A DNA stretch of 64,000 nucleotides, from assembly GCA_031763025.1 (NCBI GenBank), contig JASSKH010000010.1, positions 4,707,901-4,771,900 on the forward strand, written 5' to 3'. Below the pieces are notes generated by a model. The model saw only the letters and a list, made by a program, of their open reading frames with translations. It was not told the origin of the DNA and made no database searches. A program made the position numbers and the translations under genes. Shown piece after piece: positions 47,001-55,589 of this stretch. Each line of letters opens with the position of its first letter. Positions within the stretch are counted from its first letter, which is position 1. This stretch comes from Macrocystis pyrifera. Taxonomy: Eukaryota > Sar > Phaeophyceae > Laminariales > Laminariaceae.

Positions 47001-49961
47001 AGGGTGAGTGTGCACAAACTTTGCATGCAGACAGTTTTTACACAGAGAGAGACACCGTCGCCTTCGCTTCATGTTGTTCCTTGTACTACAGTACGTATAC
47101 TGCTGTATCGCGCTTCTGTTTGTGCTGGTCATGATGCTACCACACCTCTAGGACCACCGTTTTTCATAACGTGGCGACAACCCGTAGGCCCTGCCTACCC
47201 CGAGTCGCGTCGAGTACGACACCATTACCCAAGCCCGGCTGTAAAAAGCACACAGAAATCGTGTGAATACGTAGCAGACCCGGCTGTCGCGGACTGCGAT
47301 ACAAATATACGACGACTTTCACATGAGCAACAAATCCCGTGTGAAAGGAACTTCGGCACTTGGGCACAGCAAGCAAGACGGGTGGAAGAGGCGGCCCCTG
47401 AATTTTACGCGAAGGAGACAAAAAATGACACCGACATGCCTAACCGAGCTAATTAGATGCCCCTTATCGAAACCGCTGCAGCCCTTCGAGCTACATACTA
47501 TATATCTATGCAGAAACCGCGTGTGACCGCGCACATTTTATAAACAACCTCAACGCGGAAGCGGGGCGTGGGTCCGTGGCGTGGAGCACGTGCCATGAAC
47601 TGTGGTAATTTATGCTTTTGATTGGAGGGGATACGGAGGTGGTTGTCGAGTACCTGGTATGTTGGCGGGAAAGGGAGAGGCGTTAACCTTTTACCACTGC
47701 ACTACACATAAGCGTATGTCTGACTCTAATTCCAAGTAATTTGTCTTTACAACGGGAGTGCAGTCTTACCGGGGTTAAAAAAAACTTTAGAACTGCACCC
47801 ACGTTTTCGGGGACGAAGCTGCTTGGAATTAGTGTGGGATGATTTTACAGCAGTAGTGAAAGGTTTACGCCCTTAGGTGTGCGCGCGTAAAATAGATAGC
47901 GGGTAGGCAGCGGCAGCAGAAAACTGCGGGCTTTTGGGGGAAGCGGAGGCTGGGTCGCAGACGGCAATCAAAGTTGTTTGACACCAAAGGGTAGCTGAAA
48001 AAAAAATGTAACGGGTTCCCCAAACACGCGAGAACCTTACAGGGAGGACACGTGTTGCGTCTACAGTGCTAGTATTTATGGTAGTAGTAGCAGTAGTAGT
48101 ACAGTAGTGGTAGTGCAAAATCAGAAATGGAAACTCGCGCGATCAAATCAGACTATAGGCGAAAGCGATCAAACTTTCCAGTAAGCCTTTCAAGGGGACG
48201 GTTCTGAGAGTGCCATCACATTAGAACGTGGTAAGGTGTGTTTATGCTACGGCCGAAATGCGTGCGGGTGAGGTTAAGCGTCCACTTTCTTGTGGAGCAA
48301 TATCTGTCAGAGATTGCTTGCCTAGAGAGACCACTGCTGCCGATAACGCTCCAAACGCACGAGTCGAACCGCTGTTTGCGGGGGAAGGGTGTACCTATTG
48401 CTGCAATCACTGCCTAGGATCAACGCGAGCATTGCCGATATCATACCAGTGTGCCATACCAGTATGTCATAACTTGGCAGATTGCTGGCTAGGGTTGCGC
48501 TGCCTTGGTTGAACTTCGCAGTGCCTCGCTACTCACAAGCGCGCGAACATGCGCAACACCTACAACAGGTTCTAATAACTTATGTTTTATTATTTAACCC
48601 CCTCCCCCGTTACCCCCCCCGTTATATACCTGGTATATATATATATAGGTTGGGTTGGCGCCGGATGGCGACGACGCTATAAAACACGCCTCGCACTACG
48701 TGAACTAGACAGCCAGGGTACCGTTTTTTTTTTTTTTTTTTTGGCGGTTACCACGGCTGGTGGCGGTCGAGTTAGATCATTTTGTGCGGGAAGAACCTTT
48801 ACTCCGCACAAGGGGGATGATCGTATCACGTAGTGTGCATATGGTGGGCACCCACGAGGCAGTTACATAGTAAACCCATTGCTGTCTCTGGAAGTGGCCA
48901 CACCAGAAATTAAATCAATTAATTTGGTGCTGTCACTCATATGCAAGAAAATCCGCTTTTAAGGCAGTTCTTAGTAGGATGCAGCTCACCCATCATGCGA
49001 CTTGCCCAGTACGTCAAGGCGCTTTGCGCTTGGTGCAAGCAATGTCTGCCTGGTCGGTGAAAACCCAACGTGCTCCGTCCCGGCATTGTAGGGATGCGAG
49101 GGGCTATGGTCATACGACTACGGCCATGCATGATGATGAGTACACCCCCCCCGCCCCCCGCTATTGGTTAAAAACATGCAAACAACAACACAGGTAACAG
49201 GTATCAGTACATGATGAGCACGCCAGGTGCAAAACCAGGTGTATATACGTGTACACTTCGTTTAGTATCCATATATACATATATATATATATTTATTCAA
49301 GTAAGTATATACCAGTTACAGTATAAAAAAATACCTCTGACAGTGCAGGAGACCTGAATTAGTAAGAAACAGGAATGCCAGCCTGGGTTTCTCGCGAGGA
49401 AAGGGTTCGTTCTAGGCAAGTTCACTTTAAGATGACCTCATTGGGGTTAGTTATTTCCCGGTGAAACATCAGCCTACCTTTCTTGGTGCGCACCAGGTAC
49501 TCATTTTCTTACGCAGTATGTTCCTGCACGCTGCTGCTGTACTTTATATTTATGCCCGCACCCTGTTGTACCTGGTATACCCCGAAGTATTAATATGATA
49601 CAACATGTACACTCTGGTTTATCATGAGCGCGATGGGGTATATAATGGGCTTTTTCGTGACCAACCCTGGGGTAGTACTGCTGTACACTCTACATACTGC
49701 GTTTCATGACCCACGTCCACCCCCCCCCCCCCCCCCGGTGAATTTCGGGGGCTTTTCGCTTTGGCTCCAGGTCGGGATACGTTCGCAGGGCCGAACACTC
49801 CCTTGCCGGGGCTGGTGTGCACGGGAGACTCGGTATGGCCCGGCATTGGGGTGCCAGCAGTGGCGGCAAGCGGGACTCTCGCGGCGAACATGATGGTGTC
49901 CCCCTTCAAGCAGCGCAAGATGCTGCAAAAAATAGACTTCGGCGGTGTCGGGGTAGAGTAA
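23001..49961 (+). CDS. CRTISO: CRTISO-like carotenoid isomerase/phytoene desaturase family FAD enzyme, 11 exons
   Basis: Exons: 23001-23260, 29865-30001, 31836-31916, 33211-33462, 40050-40209, 40979-41157, 42098-42418, 44242-44347, 45019-45084, 46638-46686, 49771-49961. Joined, they give 1802 bases, one short of 601 codons. The protein has an N-terminal presequence, a Rossmann FAD motif split over exons 1-2 (VVVIGSGIAG then LCTAALL...E), and CRTISO-family blocks: NPLKHVLNAIGEDVEWLTY, WDRLTEYLVELS, LLCFLLQGLPSSGT, DYPKGGTEALVDAL, VVSNASIWDT, GTPVTHQRFLRRDRGTYGP and CTGDSVWPGIGVPAVAASG. The family uses FAD to isomerise cis double bonds of carotenoid precursors in the plastid. Which paralogue this is cannot be told here. 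Exon 4 has a one-base frameshift (33398-33401). All introns are GT-AG; the longest are introns 1 and 4 (6.6 kb each). Confidence 0.93.
23460..23735. mobile_element. GATCTGTC/TAGATCATC element, diverged copy
   Basis: In intron 1. Shares ordered blocks with the TIR element at 39668-39930: GTTCCT...GAGAGGTTGTGCA, AGATCCAACC, and AAGTGGGAAT...GATGATCTG. Terminal GATCATCTAC words are present, but the ends are blurred. Confidence 0.5.
24004..24036 (+). repeat. Interstitial TTAGGG repeats
   Basis: Four or so GGGTTA units in intron 1. A short reverse-orientation tract (CCCTAACCCTAACCC) follows at about 24638-24652. Confidence 0.8.
25028..25470. repeat. 211-bp tandem duplication rich in CAG/CTG
   Basis: CTACTTGTTGT begins at 25028 and again at 25239. 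Each is followed by matching blocks: CTCTCTGT...CGCT, ATCTGCCG, GCTCTCGGCGGCC, AGCGGCAGGC and CAGCAGCAGCTGC. It lies in intron 1. Confidence 0.8.
26251..26868 (+). other. 205-codon open frame in intron 1, coding status doubtful
   Basis: The longest + strand frame of intron 1, in a GC-rich island (26460-26930). No domain is recognised, the peptide is rich in Arg/Pro/Ser, and the opposite strand is open over the same stretch. An inverted repeat (CCACAGTGAGC / GCTCACTGTGG) lies at about 26543-26593. It could be a nested gene or mobile-element remnant, but more likely is chance openness. Confidence 0.2.
27055..27365. repeat. Diverged ~158-bp tandem duplication
   Basis: Two copies of a unit with ATGCCTTGACA / ATACCTTGGCA, then GGTTTGGTGTRCCCTGAT, then GCCGTAMACTGGCAAA and GGTGTACYGTTYTTT. 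Lies in intron 1. Confidence 0.75.
28478..29323 (-). mobile_element. PIF/Harbinger-like element with transposase N-terminal remnant (copy 1)
   Basis: 846 bp with terminal inverted repeats GGCCAATTCATATGCAGTCGG / CTGCATAAGAATTGGCC that extend about 45 bases inward. Minus-strand frames hold degraded coding sequence: an EEIQRRDGLEDEMEENAP segment and, further along, a segment equivalent to TAKQFRIDFRLPYPFFLEL in copy 2, which resembles the start of Harbinger nuclease-type transposases. Frames are broken, so it is non-autonomous. It lies in intron 1. Confidence 0.75.
29515..29835. repeat. Two adjacent minisatellites
   Basis: 29515-29640 consists of ATCCAGCAATCCGTATCCAGC-type units; 29660-29835 of GGCGGTGTAACGGTAGTATA-type units. 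The second array ends about 30 bp before exon 2. Confidence 0.75.
29865..30001 (+). CDS. CRTISO-like exon 2: FAD-binding continuation
   Basis: Acceptor ACGCGCAG, donor CTCAG|GTGAAA. Encodes LCTAALLSSYGKKVVVCES, completing the dinucleotide-binding fold (Glu after the second strand), then AGGCAHGFDRQGYKFDSGPS, a typical family block. Confidence 0.93.
30460..31295. repeat. ~46-bp satellite array in intron 2
   Basis: About seventeen diverged units containing GTGCTGCATAGCGGCATCA and GGTACGGTATGATCGAAA, spaced roughly 41-50 bp. Frames rich in HTVPYDA and similar words are by-products of the repeat. Confidence 0.9.
31836..31916 (+). CDS. CRTISO-like exon 3
   Basis: 81 bases, acceptor CATTGCAG, donor TATG|GTACGG, phase 1 to 1. 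Encodes MSISPTPNPLKHVLNAIGED followed by VEWLTY, a block diagnostic of CRTISO-like proteins. Confidence 0.94.
33211..33462 (+). CDS. CRTISO-like exon 4, with one-base frameshift
   Basis: Acceptor TTAATCGCAG, donor CCCAG|GTACTA. The first frame reads TWGVSLPEGYFDNAVGPEPF to ECTMGLPPFSLRTGPG. From GGGG at 33398-33401 onward the family sequence continues in the next frame (AVVTMAQFLPTLVKVIKAGP). One missing G explains both the break and the phase mismatch with exon 5. Unrepaired, the ribosome would read out of frame. Confidence 0.92.
33461..33590. repeat. Three ~46-bp tandem units at the start of intron 4
   Basis: Three units of the form CAGGTGCTTCCAGCGTTNCTGCACGTGAATTATGTA begin exactly at the exon 4 donor. 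The donor sequence CCCAGGTAC is reproduced as CCCAGGTGC in the next unit. Confidence 0.8.
33950..34765. repeat. ~20-bp minisatellite (GATGGACAGACAATTT) in intron 4
   Basis: Dozens of diverged units over 0.8 kb. The 222-codon minus-strand frame over it (CPSNCLSIK-like repeats) is low complexity and not a gene. Confidence 0.9.
34930..35232 (+). repeat. ~520-bp family, copy B (5'-truncated)
   Basis: Begins within the family at CGCCTCACTAACGGTTCTTGG and ends in GATATCGAGTAC plus a C-tract (35220-35230). The terminal block ending GGCCATGCATGATATC is duplicated in tandem (about 35040-35112 and 35130-35212). Confidence 0.75.
36822..36904. mobile_element. TATTACGGGGG MITE, truncated copy 5
   Basis: Lacks the left terminus; begins at TTATGGTACGCACA and keeps the right end ATCCCCCGTAATA. 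Confidence 0.75.
37404..37872 (+). repeat. ~520-bp family, copy C
   Basis: Starts near GGCTGGCGTCGGTTGGC and contains the CTACCTGAGCTAGACAACCAGG and GATGCAGGTCACCC blocks. It ends in a C-tract (37863-37870), with a short deletion in the 3' block. Lies in intron 4. Confidence 0.75.
37950..38007. repeat. Poly-C tract
   Basis: C-rich leader with a few G, then an uninterrupted C run of more than 35 bases. Lies in intron 4. Confidence 0.95.
38460..39314 (+). mobile_element. PIF/Harbinger-like element with transposase remnant (copy 2, inverted)
   Basis: 855-bp reverse-oriented relative of 28478-29323, with the same GGCC termini and 5' flank TTA. In its coding orientation it shows EEIQRRDGLEDEMEENAP, a Lys/Arg-rich segment, and TAKQFRIDFRLPYPFFLEL, like the N-terminal region of Harbinger nucleases. 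The catalytic domain is absent. Lies in intron 4. Confidence 0.75.
39382..39491. mobile_element. TATTACGGGGG MITE, copy 6
   Basis: 110 bp with intact termini, about 70 bp after the Harbinger-like element, in intron 4. Confidence 0.92.
39668..39930. mobile_element. ACACCTCAGACAGATCAT TIR element
   Basis: 263 bp. The left end ACACCTCAGACAGATCAT is mirrored by the right end GATGATCTGTCTGAGGTGT. Noncoding. A diverged relative lies in intron 1 (23460-23735). Confidence 0.75.
40050..40209 (+). CDS. CRTISO-like exon 5
   Basis: Acceptor TGCAACAG, donor ACCG|GTGAGT. Encodes LQDPFTDVLKKLNVTDPF, then NLLCFLLQGLPSSGT and AYMIADWCRP, conserved blocks of the family. Confidence 0.93.
40979..41157 (+). CDS. 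CRTISO-like exon 6
   Basis: Acceptor CCTGAGCAG, donor GCAG|GTGAAG. Encodes GVVLDYPKGGTEALVDALV, then GGKVMLASHVEEVLVEDGKA, the FAD/substrate-domain segment that follows the desaturase PxGG motif. Confidence 0.94.
42098..42418 (+). CDS. CRTISO-like exon 7
   Basis: The longest exon (321 bases). Acceptor CCGACATAG, donor ACAC|GTGAGT. Encodes VVSNASIWDTLRLLPEGALP, then KSFMHVHLGI and IVSIPSVLDPSLAPPGCHAV, all typical of CRTISO-like proteins. Confidence 0.95.
42806..43500. repeat. Direct repeats and 170-bp tandem duplication around a MITE in intron 7
   Basis: 43061-43230 and 43231-43400 are near-identical 170-bp tandem copies. The first copy begins inside the right end of the MITE at 42971-43078. 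A ~65-bp direct repeat (CTACAGTAT to GGATGAGGCCTCCT) flanks the whole block at about 42807-42872 and 43433-43498. Confidence 0.9.
42971..43078. mobile_element. TATTACGGGGG MITE, copy 7
   Basis: Diverged termini (TATTACCGGGGACCATAG / CTATGATCCTCCGTAAT). Its last 18 bases are part of the 170-bp tandem duplication. Confidence 0.88.
44242..44347 (+). CDS. CRTISO-like exon 8
   Basis: Acceptor ACGACGCCAG, donor CGAG|GTGGGG. Encodes CEPFSIWEELDPKSHEYRQL, then KEERAKVLMDAVE, matching the family's EPFE-W-LDRKS-EY block. Confidence 0.93.
45019..45084 (+). CDS. CRTISO-like exon 9
   Basis: A 22-codon exon (acceptor AACCGCAG, donor TCAG|GTACGG) encoding AVFPNLERRLDVRMIGTPVT plus HQ. It is phase 0 on both sides and joins exactly to RFLRR of exon 10. 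Confidence 0.93.
46170..46445. other. GC-rich block in intron 9, coding status unknown
   Basis: Open on both strands (an 87-codon + frame; 101- and 136-codon minus frames), with Gln/Arg/Ala-rich peptides caused by CAG words. No domain is recognised. Confidence 0.2.
46638..46686 (+). CDS. CRTISO-like exon 10
   Basis: A 49-base exon (acceptor ATGGCAG, donor AGCCG|GTGAGA) encoding RFLRRDRGTYGPEIKA, the hallmark near-C-terminal block of CRTISO-like enzymes. Confidence 0.95.
48641..49158 (+). repeat. ~520-bp family, copy D (near full length)
   Basis: Runs from GGTTGGGTTGGCGCCGG through an internal T20 tract (48725-48742) to GCATGATGATGAGTACA and a C-tract. Clearest full-length copy, in intron 10. 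Confidence 0.85.
49771..49961 (+). CDS. CRTISO-like exon 11 and stop
   Basis: Acceptor GGCTCCAG. Encodes DTFAGPNTPLPGLVCTGDSV, then WPGIGVPAVAASGTLAANMM, the C-terminal FAD-binding block, ending KMLQKIDFGGVGVE and TAA at 49959-49961. No AATAAA is evident nearby downstream. Confidence 0.95.
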
Positions 49962-51830
49962 AAGATGAAAAGGGTAAGCCCAAGGGCCAGCCCAGCCCAG
50001 CCCAGCTCACCGCGCGCCCGCCAGAGAGAGAGAGAAAAAAAAAAAGGGTGGGGAGGTTTTGCGCTTACCACATATTACCGGTATGATGCGTGTGGTTGTG
50101 GTTCCCGGACAAGCGAAACTAGCAGTTGACACGGCTCGTTTTTTCAGTTATAATTTATCCGTTTTGGTTATGTTATTTTTCGTTTCGTTTAGTCTATTTC
50201 TTTTTAGTCGGGCGTGACGTAGCGTGTTCGACGAAAGTTCCGAGTTCTACCACTTCTACTGTTGGGTTCCAGTTACGGCTGCTAATTTTTGCTCTCGTCG
50301 GTGTTGAAGCGCAAAAGGAGTGGGACTTTTCGTATCGGTGTCGAGAGCCTTGAGCCGCCGACTACCGAGAGACTGTGAGGCACTCATAAATGTGGTTCGG
50401 TGGGGATGAGTGACACTTGACGAAATGTGCTCGCACCTCGTGGAGGAAGTTTTGTGACTCTCCGGTGTCCAACACGGCATCAGTAGTAGATCGGCAGGTG
50501 CTTTTTTGTTTGCACATTCGTACCAGGTATACAAACACAAGCACTAAACTATTAATATGACACTTGTAATGGTTCTAGGTTCTAGAAGAGGTAGGAGGCG
50601 GGTGCATGGCACGCGGGACCTCCGTATCTCCGTACCGACGCGCCCGACGTGTCGTTCCTTGTGGAATTATTAGTGCTCTTATTTTTGTATGCCACTGCCT
50701 TCGCAGCAACTGCTGCACAGCAAGTTTTAAAAAACACACCGGTGCTACGTTACATACGCACATGAAAACGGGAACAGTATTTAGTTTTTCAGGCTGGCCA
50801 AAAGTTCGTGCTCTGGTTGGTGCGCCGCCTCCTTTTTGCTGGCCTTCTTGCAGGCAACGTTGTTTTGGTGTTTTGTTGTTTCTTCGTTTCCGCCACGAAG
50901 AAGGCGCCTCGTCGCGGACCAGGAGTGACTGCATTTTCACTTTCCTCTTTCACATTTTCACACACACACTGATGTATCACCCAACAGGCACGTGTGTTGT
51001 CTGATGCTTGTTTCGTTGTAGTGGGGTCTATTTAGTACCTACCTGTGGTACGTCGCAATAGTATATAGCGCCTTGTTTTGTAAGACTCAAACTCACCACA
51101 ACTTGGGTTGGTAAGCCCCTGTTGCTCCAATAATATGCGGACGTTAGGTAGCAACCCCTTGGAATTATAATACCACTACTACTGCTTGTGTGTACCATTT
51201 TAACCCTGAGGCTTACACTGATGATATCGTCTCCTGAAAAAAAACTATGATTAATACCATGGTAGTACGTAATTAAATCACACTTCGTACAGCAAGCAGT
51301 AGCTCAAGGCATCATCAATCAATGAATTAATGTCACCGGCCCTCGTACTACGTTTTGTTGGTTGGTGCGCTCAAAACGGAGAAGAGCTTTGTGCGTGTCC
51401 CGAGCATTTTTCTGGGTTTGACATCCTATCATTACAGCCTGCCGTGCAACTTACACCTCGTAATAGTATTATTAATATTTTTAGTAGTAGTCTGTCGTCC
51501 ACAGCAGTACCGGGTAGTAGGTATAAATATGCCGGTAAAAGGTGAAAAAAGAGTCTCGACCGATTCGTGTACTATGACGCGTGTAGGTGCATCTACACCT
51601 AATATTAGTATTCATGATACGTACTCGTAGCGAGTCTAAATTTATTTGCAGATGTTGCCCCCCTCAAAGCGGGTTACGTACAGCGTATCATATAATTGTT
51701 ATACGAAGTGAAATCGTCTTCCTGGTGACCCTGCCTGGCCCAGGGAAGGAAGTCACAGGCCTGCACACAGGCCAAATGTTGTCATGATTTTTTATTAGCA
51801 AATCATATAAAAAAGCATACGTACCACAGG
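49962..51830. other. Region downstream of the CRTISO-like gene, no firm gene
   Basis: Contains a 132-codon + frame (50606-51004) with an open minus-strand frame opposite it. Neither shows a recognised domain or convincing splice structure. The 3' UTR of the upstream gene probably occupies the first part. Confidence 0.35.
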
Positions 51831-51944
51831 TATTACGGGGGACCATTGTAAGTAGGACCAAATATTGATAGTGAAATTAGGTAAGTATATAGGTTTTTAT
51901 TTACACCATAGGTCCTATTAACTACGGTATGGTCCCCCGTAATA
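51831..51944. mobile_element. TATTACGGGGG MITE, copy 8
   Basis: 114 bp; a small GGTAT insertion in the right arm makes it longer than its relatives. Confidence 0.92.
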
Positions 51945-51998
51945 GTGAGTGTTTGCCATCTTGTTATTAAACTGTCCTGGTGTATTATTGTCGTACGC

Positions 51999-52106
51999 TA
52001 TTACGGGGGACCATAGTAAATAGGACCAAATATTGTTAGTAAAAATAGGTGAATATATAGGTTTTTATCTATACCATAGGTCCTATTAACGATGGACCCC
52101 CGTATT
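51999..52106. mobile_element. TATTACGGGGG MITE, copy 9
   Basis: Same orientation as copy 8, 54 bp after it. The right terminus is eroded (CCCCCGTATTTT). Confidence 0.9.
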
Positions 52107-52180
52107 TTCATATATGATACCAGGTATGCATGGTTTGCCATCTTGGGATACAAAATGTGCAGCATAATGTCGTCTAGTTG

Positions 52181-52289
52181 TATTACGGGGGTCCATAGTT
52201 AACAGGACCTATGGCGTACGTAAAAATCTATATATTTAGGTATTTTTACTAACAATATTTGGTCCTGTTAACTATGGACCCCCGTAATA
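52181..52289. mobile_element. TATTACGGGGG MITE, copy 10
   Basis: 109 bp, opposite orientation to copies 8 and 9. Confidence 0.92.
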
Positions 52290-53090
52290 GTAGTAATATG
52301 CTTTGAAGTCCTTGGCGAGGCATATTGACCAACTGTGATCGACGTAATTTAGAGTCTCTGTAGTGTACCCAAAACCACGCAGCTTGCAAGGCTTGAGTTA
52401 ATCGAGCTGTGCGAGGTATTCGAAGCTTTTGCAGGCGAATTCACAGCTACTGCTGCAGCTGCTGCGGCTGGATGGCGTTTTGTGGCATACCTGGTACCTG
52501 ATACACGAGTAGAAGTATTAAGCTTCTGTACAGACGTATACTTTGGTAAGTTCTCATACCCTACCGAACACATACCCTATAGTAGGCCTGTTGTTCTATG
52601 CCATCCTTGACCCCATATGGTGTAATACCCACCTTTCTTGATTTCACTACAAACACTACAAAGTGCATCATCAGCTCCATCAGCTCCATCAAGCGTTCGC
52701 CTCCGCTATCACGACATTTCGGGGACACGCACCGTGATCCCTGACAAGTTATGGGGCTCGACGTGTTTGGTGCTTCACGTAGAGGTCGGGCCTCTCAGAC
52801 ATATAGTCTTTACTTCACGTTCGGATCCCCCATGGCCCTTCTTGTCGTTCTTTAAGGATAGTACGTACGTACGTACACACCTGAAGGTCATGGTATGATA
52901 TGCACATATGCACTTCGAAGGTAAGAAGAAGTGTCATGCTCCCCGCCTGTACGGGGCAGCGCTGACAAAAGGGATCGCAAGCTTTCGGTAAAATTTTGAG
53001 GTGCAGGTTTTTAACAGTCAGACGGACTTCATTCTGTATTGTGTTTCGCTAGACGCACACTACAGCCACTAAGCCAACAAAGCTGACTGC

Positions 53091-53201
53091 TATTATGACG
53101 GGGGACCATAGTAAACAGGACCAAATATTGTTAGTAATAATAGGTAAATATATAGGTTTTATGTATACCATAGGTCCTGTTAACTATGTACCCCCGTAAT
53201 A
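53091..53201. mobile_element. TATTACGGGGG MITE, copy 11
   Basis: About 111 bp; the left terminus is mutated to TATTATGACGGGGG. Confidence 0.9.
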
Positions 53202-53574
53202 TTAATAGTAACTCTGCAGTTATGGTGTACATGCTGTGGTATTGGTTTGAAGAACCTGGAAATACCGGCAATTAACTGAGTTAGGGGATGGAAAAGTTTG
53301 TATTGCTTGGGAGACGTATCGTAAATGGGAAAGTAGAGGTCAAGGGCGAGGTTGATCTCAACCCTTCAGGATCAGTCTTCTTCGTGACCAAAAACTTGGA
53401 ATACAGCTGTCCTTCTAATATAAGCTCTATAGCGTGCACCTAACAAAGGGCAGAAATCTTGCTCGTAACGGGCTCCGAATCATCAGCGACCCGAGGCACC
53501 CTACAGCCCCAGCGAGAGGGGTGTGGGTCCGGGCGAAAGCGCATCCTAGAAATAAGAAAAACACGAGATGTCGC

Positions 53575-54088
53575 AGCGAGGGGGGGGGGGGGGGAGGGGT
53601 GCACTCGATATCATGCATGGTCGTAGTCGTATGGCCATAGACCCTCGCATCCCTACAATGGCGGGACGGTCCACGTAGGGTCTTTGCCGACCAGGCAGAC
53701 ATTGCTTGCACCAAGCGCGAAGAACCGCGAGGTGATCGGCGAGTCGAATGAAGGGTGACCCACATCTTACTCAGAAACGCTTGTGAGGCGGACATGCTTA
53801 CGGATGACAACTTCAATGAATTAACTTGTTTTCCATTGTGGCCATATCCAGACACAGCAATGGGCGTACTACGCAACTGCCTTGTGGGTGCCTTACCATA
53901 AACACTGCGTGATACGATCACTCCCCTTGTGCAGAGTAGGCGTTCTTCCCCCCGCACAAAAGATTAACACGATCGCCAGCTGTGTGACCGACCGCCCAAC
54001 GAAAAAAAAGGGTACCCTGTTTGTCTAACTCACGTAGTGAGCGACATGTTTTACGGTGTCGTTGCCAACCGACGCCAACCCAATGTAT
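53575..54088 (-). repeat. ~520-bp family, copy E
   Basis: Minus orientation. The terminal C-tract is seen as a G run at 53581-53598, then GTGCACTCGATATCATGCATGG. The far end is GCCAACCGACGCCAACCCAA. Confidence 0.8.
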
Positions 54089-54099
54089 ATAATTTATAT

Positions 54100-54683
54100 T
54101 GGGGGGCGGGTGGTATACATGTACTTGTTGTCATGCATGGCGGTAGTCGTATGACCATAGACCCTCGAAACCAGTAGGGTTTTCACCGACCAGGAAAGGG
54201 GGGGGATACTCAATATAATACATGGCCATCTTCGTATGACCATAGACCCTCGCATCTCTACAATGCCGGGACGGAGCACGTCGGGTTTTAACCGACCAGA
54301 CGGACATTGTTTGCACCAAGGCCGAAGCGCCGTGAGGTGTTAGGCCTGTCGCATGAAGGGTGAGCTGCATCAAATGACTGTTTTGGAAGCGGGTTTTCTC
54401 GCATTTGGATGGCAGCGTCAATGAATTGATTTATTTTCTGTATGGCCATAACCAGAGACAGAAATGGGTTTACTATAAACAAGCAACTACCTCGTGGGTG
54501 CCTTACCGTATACACACTACGTGATACTCCCCGCACAAAAATGATCTAACTCGATCGCCAGCCGTGGTGACCGCCAAACAAATGAAAATAAAAGTCGTAC
54601 CCTGGGTGTCTAGCTCACGCAGTGAGAGGCGTGTTTTTGCGGCGTCGTCGCCAACCGACGCCAGCCCAACCTATCTATTTTTA
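54100..54683 (-). repeat. ~520-bp family, copy F, with partial internal duplication
   Basis: Directly follows copy E in the same orientation. The block ATGCATGG...GACCATAGACCCTCG occurs twice (about 54133-54166 and 54222-54255). The far end is GACGCCAGCCCAACC. Confidence 0.78.
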
Positions 54684-54880
54684 CCAGGTATACACAATAT
54701 GAGGGGGGAGGGGGGGCGAATAAGTATTTAGAAAACGGAGGACGGAAGAACACTACGTAGTGTAGTTCCCGCTACATCCCAGCAAGGATGGAGGCGGTGC
54801 GAAAATCCTCCCGCCAGATCCCCCGCGGGGTGCATCGTTTAAAGAGACCACACATAAAAACGGGCAGTCCTAGGCCGCAG

Positions 54881-54910
54881 TATGAGCGGCCGCGAGACCC
54901 GAATCGTTCA
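54881..54910 (+). CDS. Possible short first exon (weak)
   Basis: ATG followed by SGRETRIVQ and a donor CAG|GTAGGC. No second exon is certain; the minus strand is open here too. Confidence 0.15.
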
Positions 54911-55252
54911 GGTAGGCGAGCGCGGGGGGAGGGGAGCGGAATGCTGACCACATAAAAAATCGCGTGGGACTAACGGCAGAGGGCGAAAACGTTGAGGTTG
55001 AACACGAGGTATATAGCAAAGCGTCTGGTCGGTAAACCCTGAGCGGCCGCAAAAACAACCGGCAAACTGCAAGAACTGGTTGGAGAACTGAATCAGAGTG
55101 GACATCGTTCGTTACCCTCCGGAAATATGTAGTAAAAGGTGAACAGTGAAATATGAATATACTATTAACACTATAAATACTATACTATGTAGAATACTGC
55201 TATCAATACTATCCACTACTACTGCTGCTACTACTGTTACTACTACTACTAC

Positions 55253-55361
55253 TATTACGGGGGTCCATAGTTAATGGGACCTATGGAATACATAAAAACC
55301 AATATATTTACCTTTTTTTACTAACAAAATTTGGTCCCGTTAACTATGGACCCCCGTAATA
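55253..55361. mobile_element. TATTACGGGGG MITE, copy 12
   Basis: 109 bp, perfect termini, inserted in a (CTA)n microsatellite. Flanks are consistent with a TA target duplication. Confidence 0.94.
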
Positions 55362-55419
55362 CTACTACTACTAACGCGAAGTGCTACTATTACAGCTGCT
55401 ACTCTACTGCAAGTACTAC

Positions 55420-55528
55420 TATTACAGGGGACCATAGTAAACAGGACTAAATTTTGTCAGTAAAAATAGGTAAATATATAGGTTTTTATGCGTACCATGG
55501 GTCCTATTAACTATGGTTCCCCGTAATA
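55420..55528. mobile_element. TATTACGGGGG MITE, copy 13
   Basis: 109 bp, opposite orientation to copy 12, 58 bp away in the same (CTA)n stretch. Confidence 0.93.
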
Positions 55529-55589
55529 CTACAATACTACCACTACTGCTGCTGTTGTTGTTGGTCTTGGCGCTGTTGTTGCTGTTGTT

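Noticed and set aside
49000..49200. CRISPR-like or clustered repeat array
   Set aside because: Repeats in the window are transposon families, satellites or microsatellites; no regular repeat-spacer architecture exists.
53427..53957. 176-codon minus-strand frame, with relatives at 11.7, 34.8, 37.6, 49.0 and 54.2 kb
   Set aside because: The shared peptide (RLVQAMSAWSVKTRHAPSRH) is the ~520-bp repeat read in one frame. Frames shift and break between copies, so protein-level conservation is not shown.
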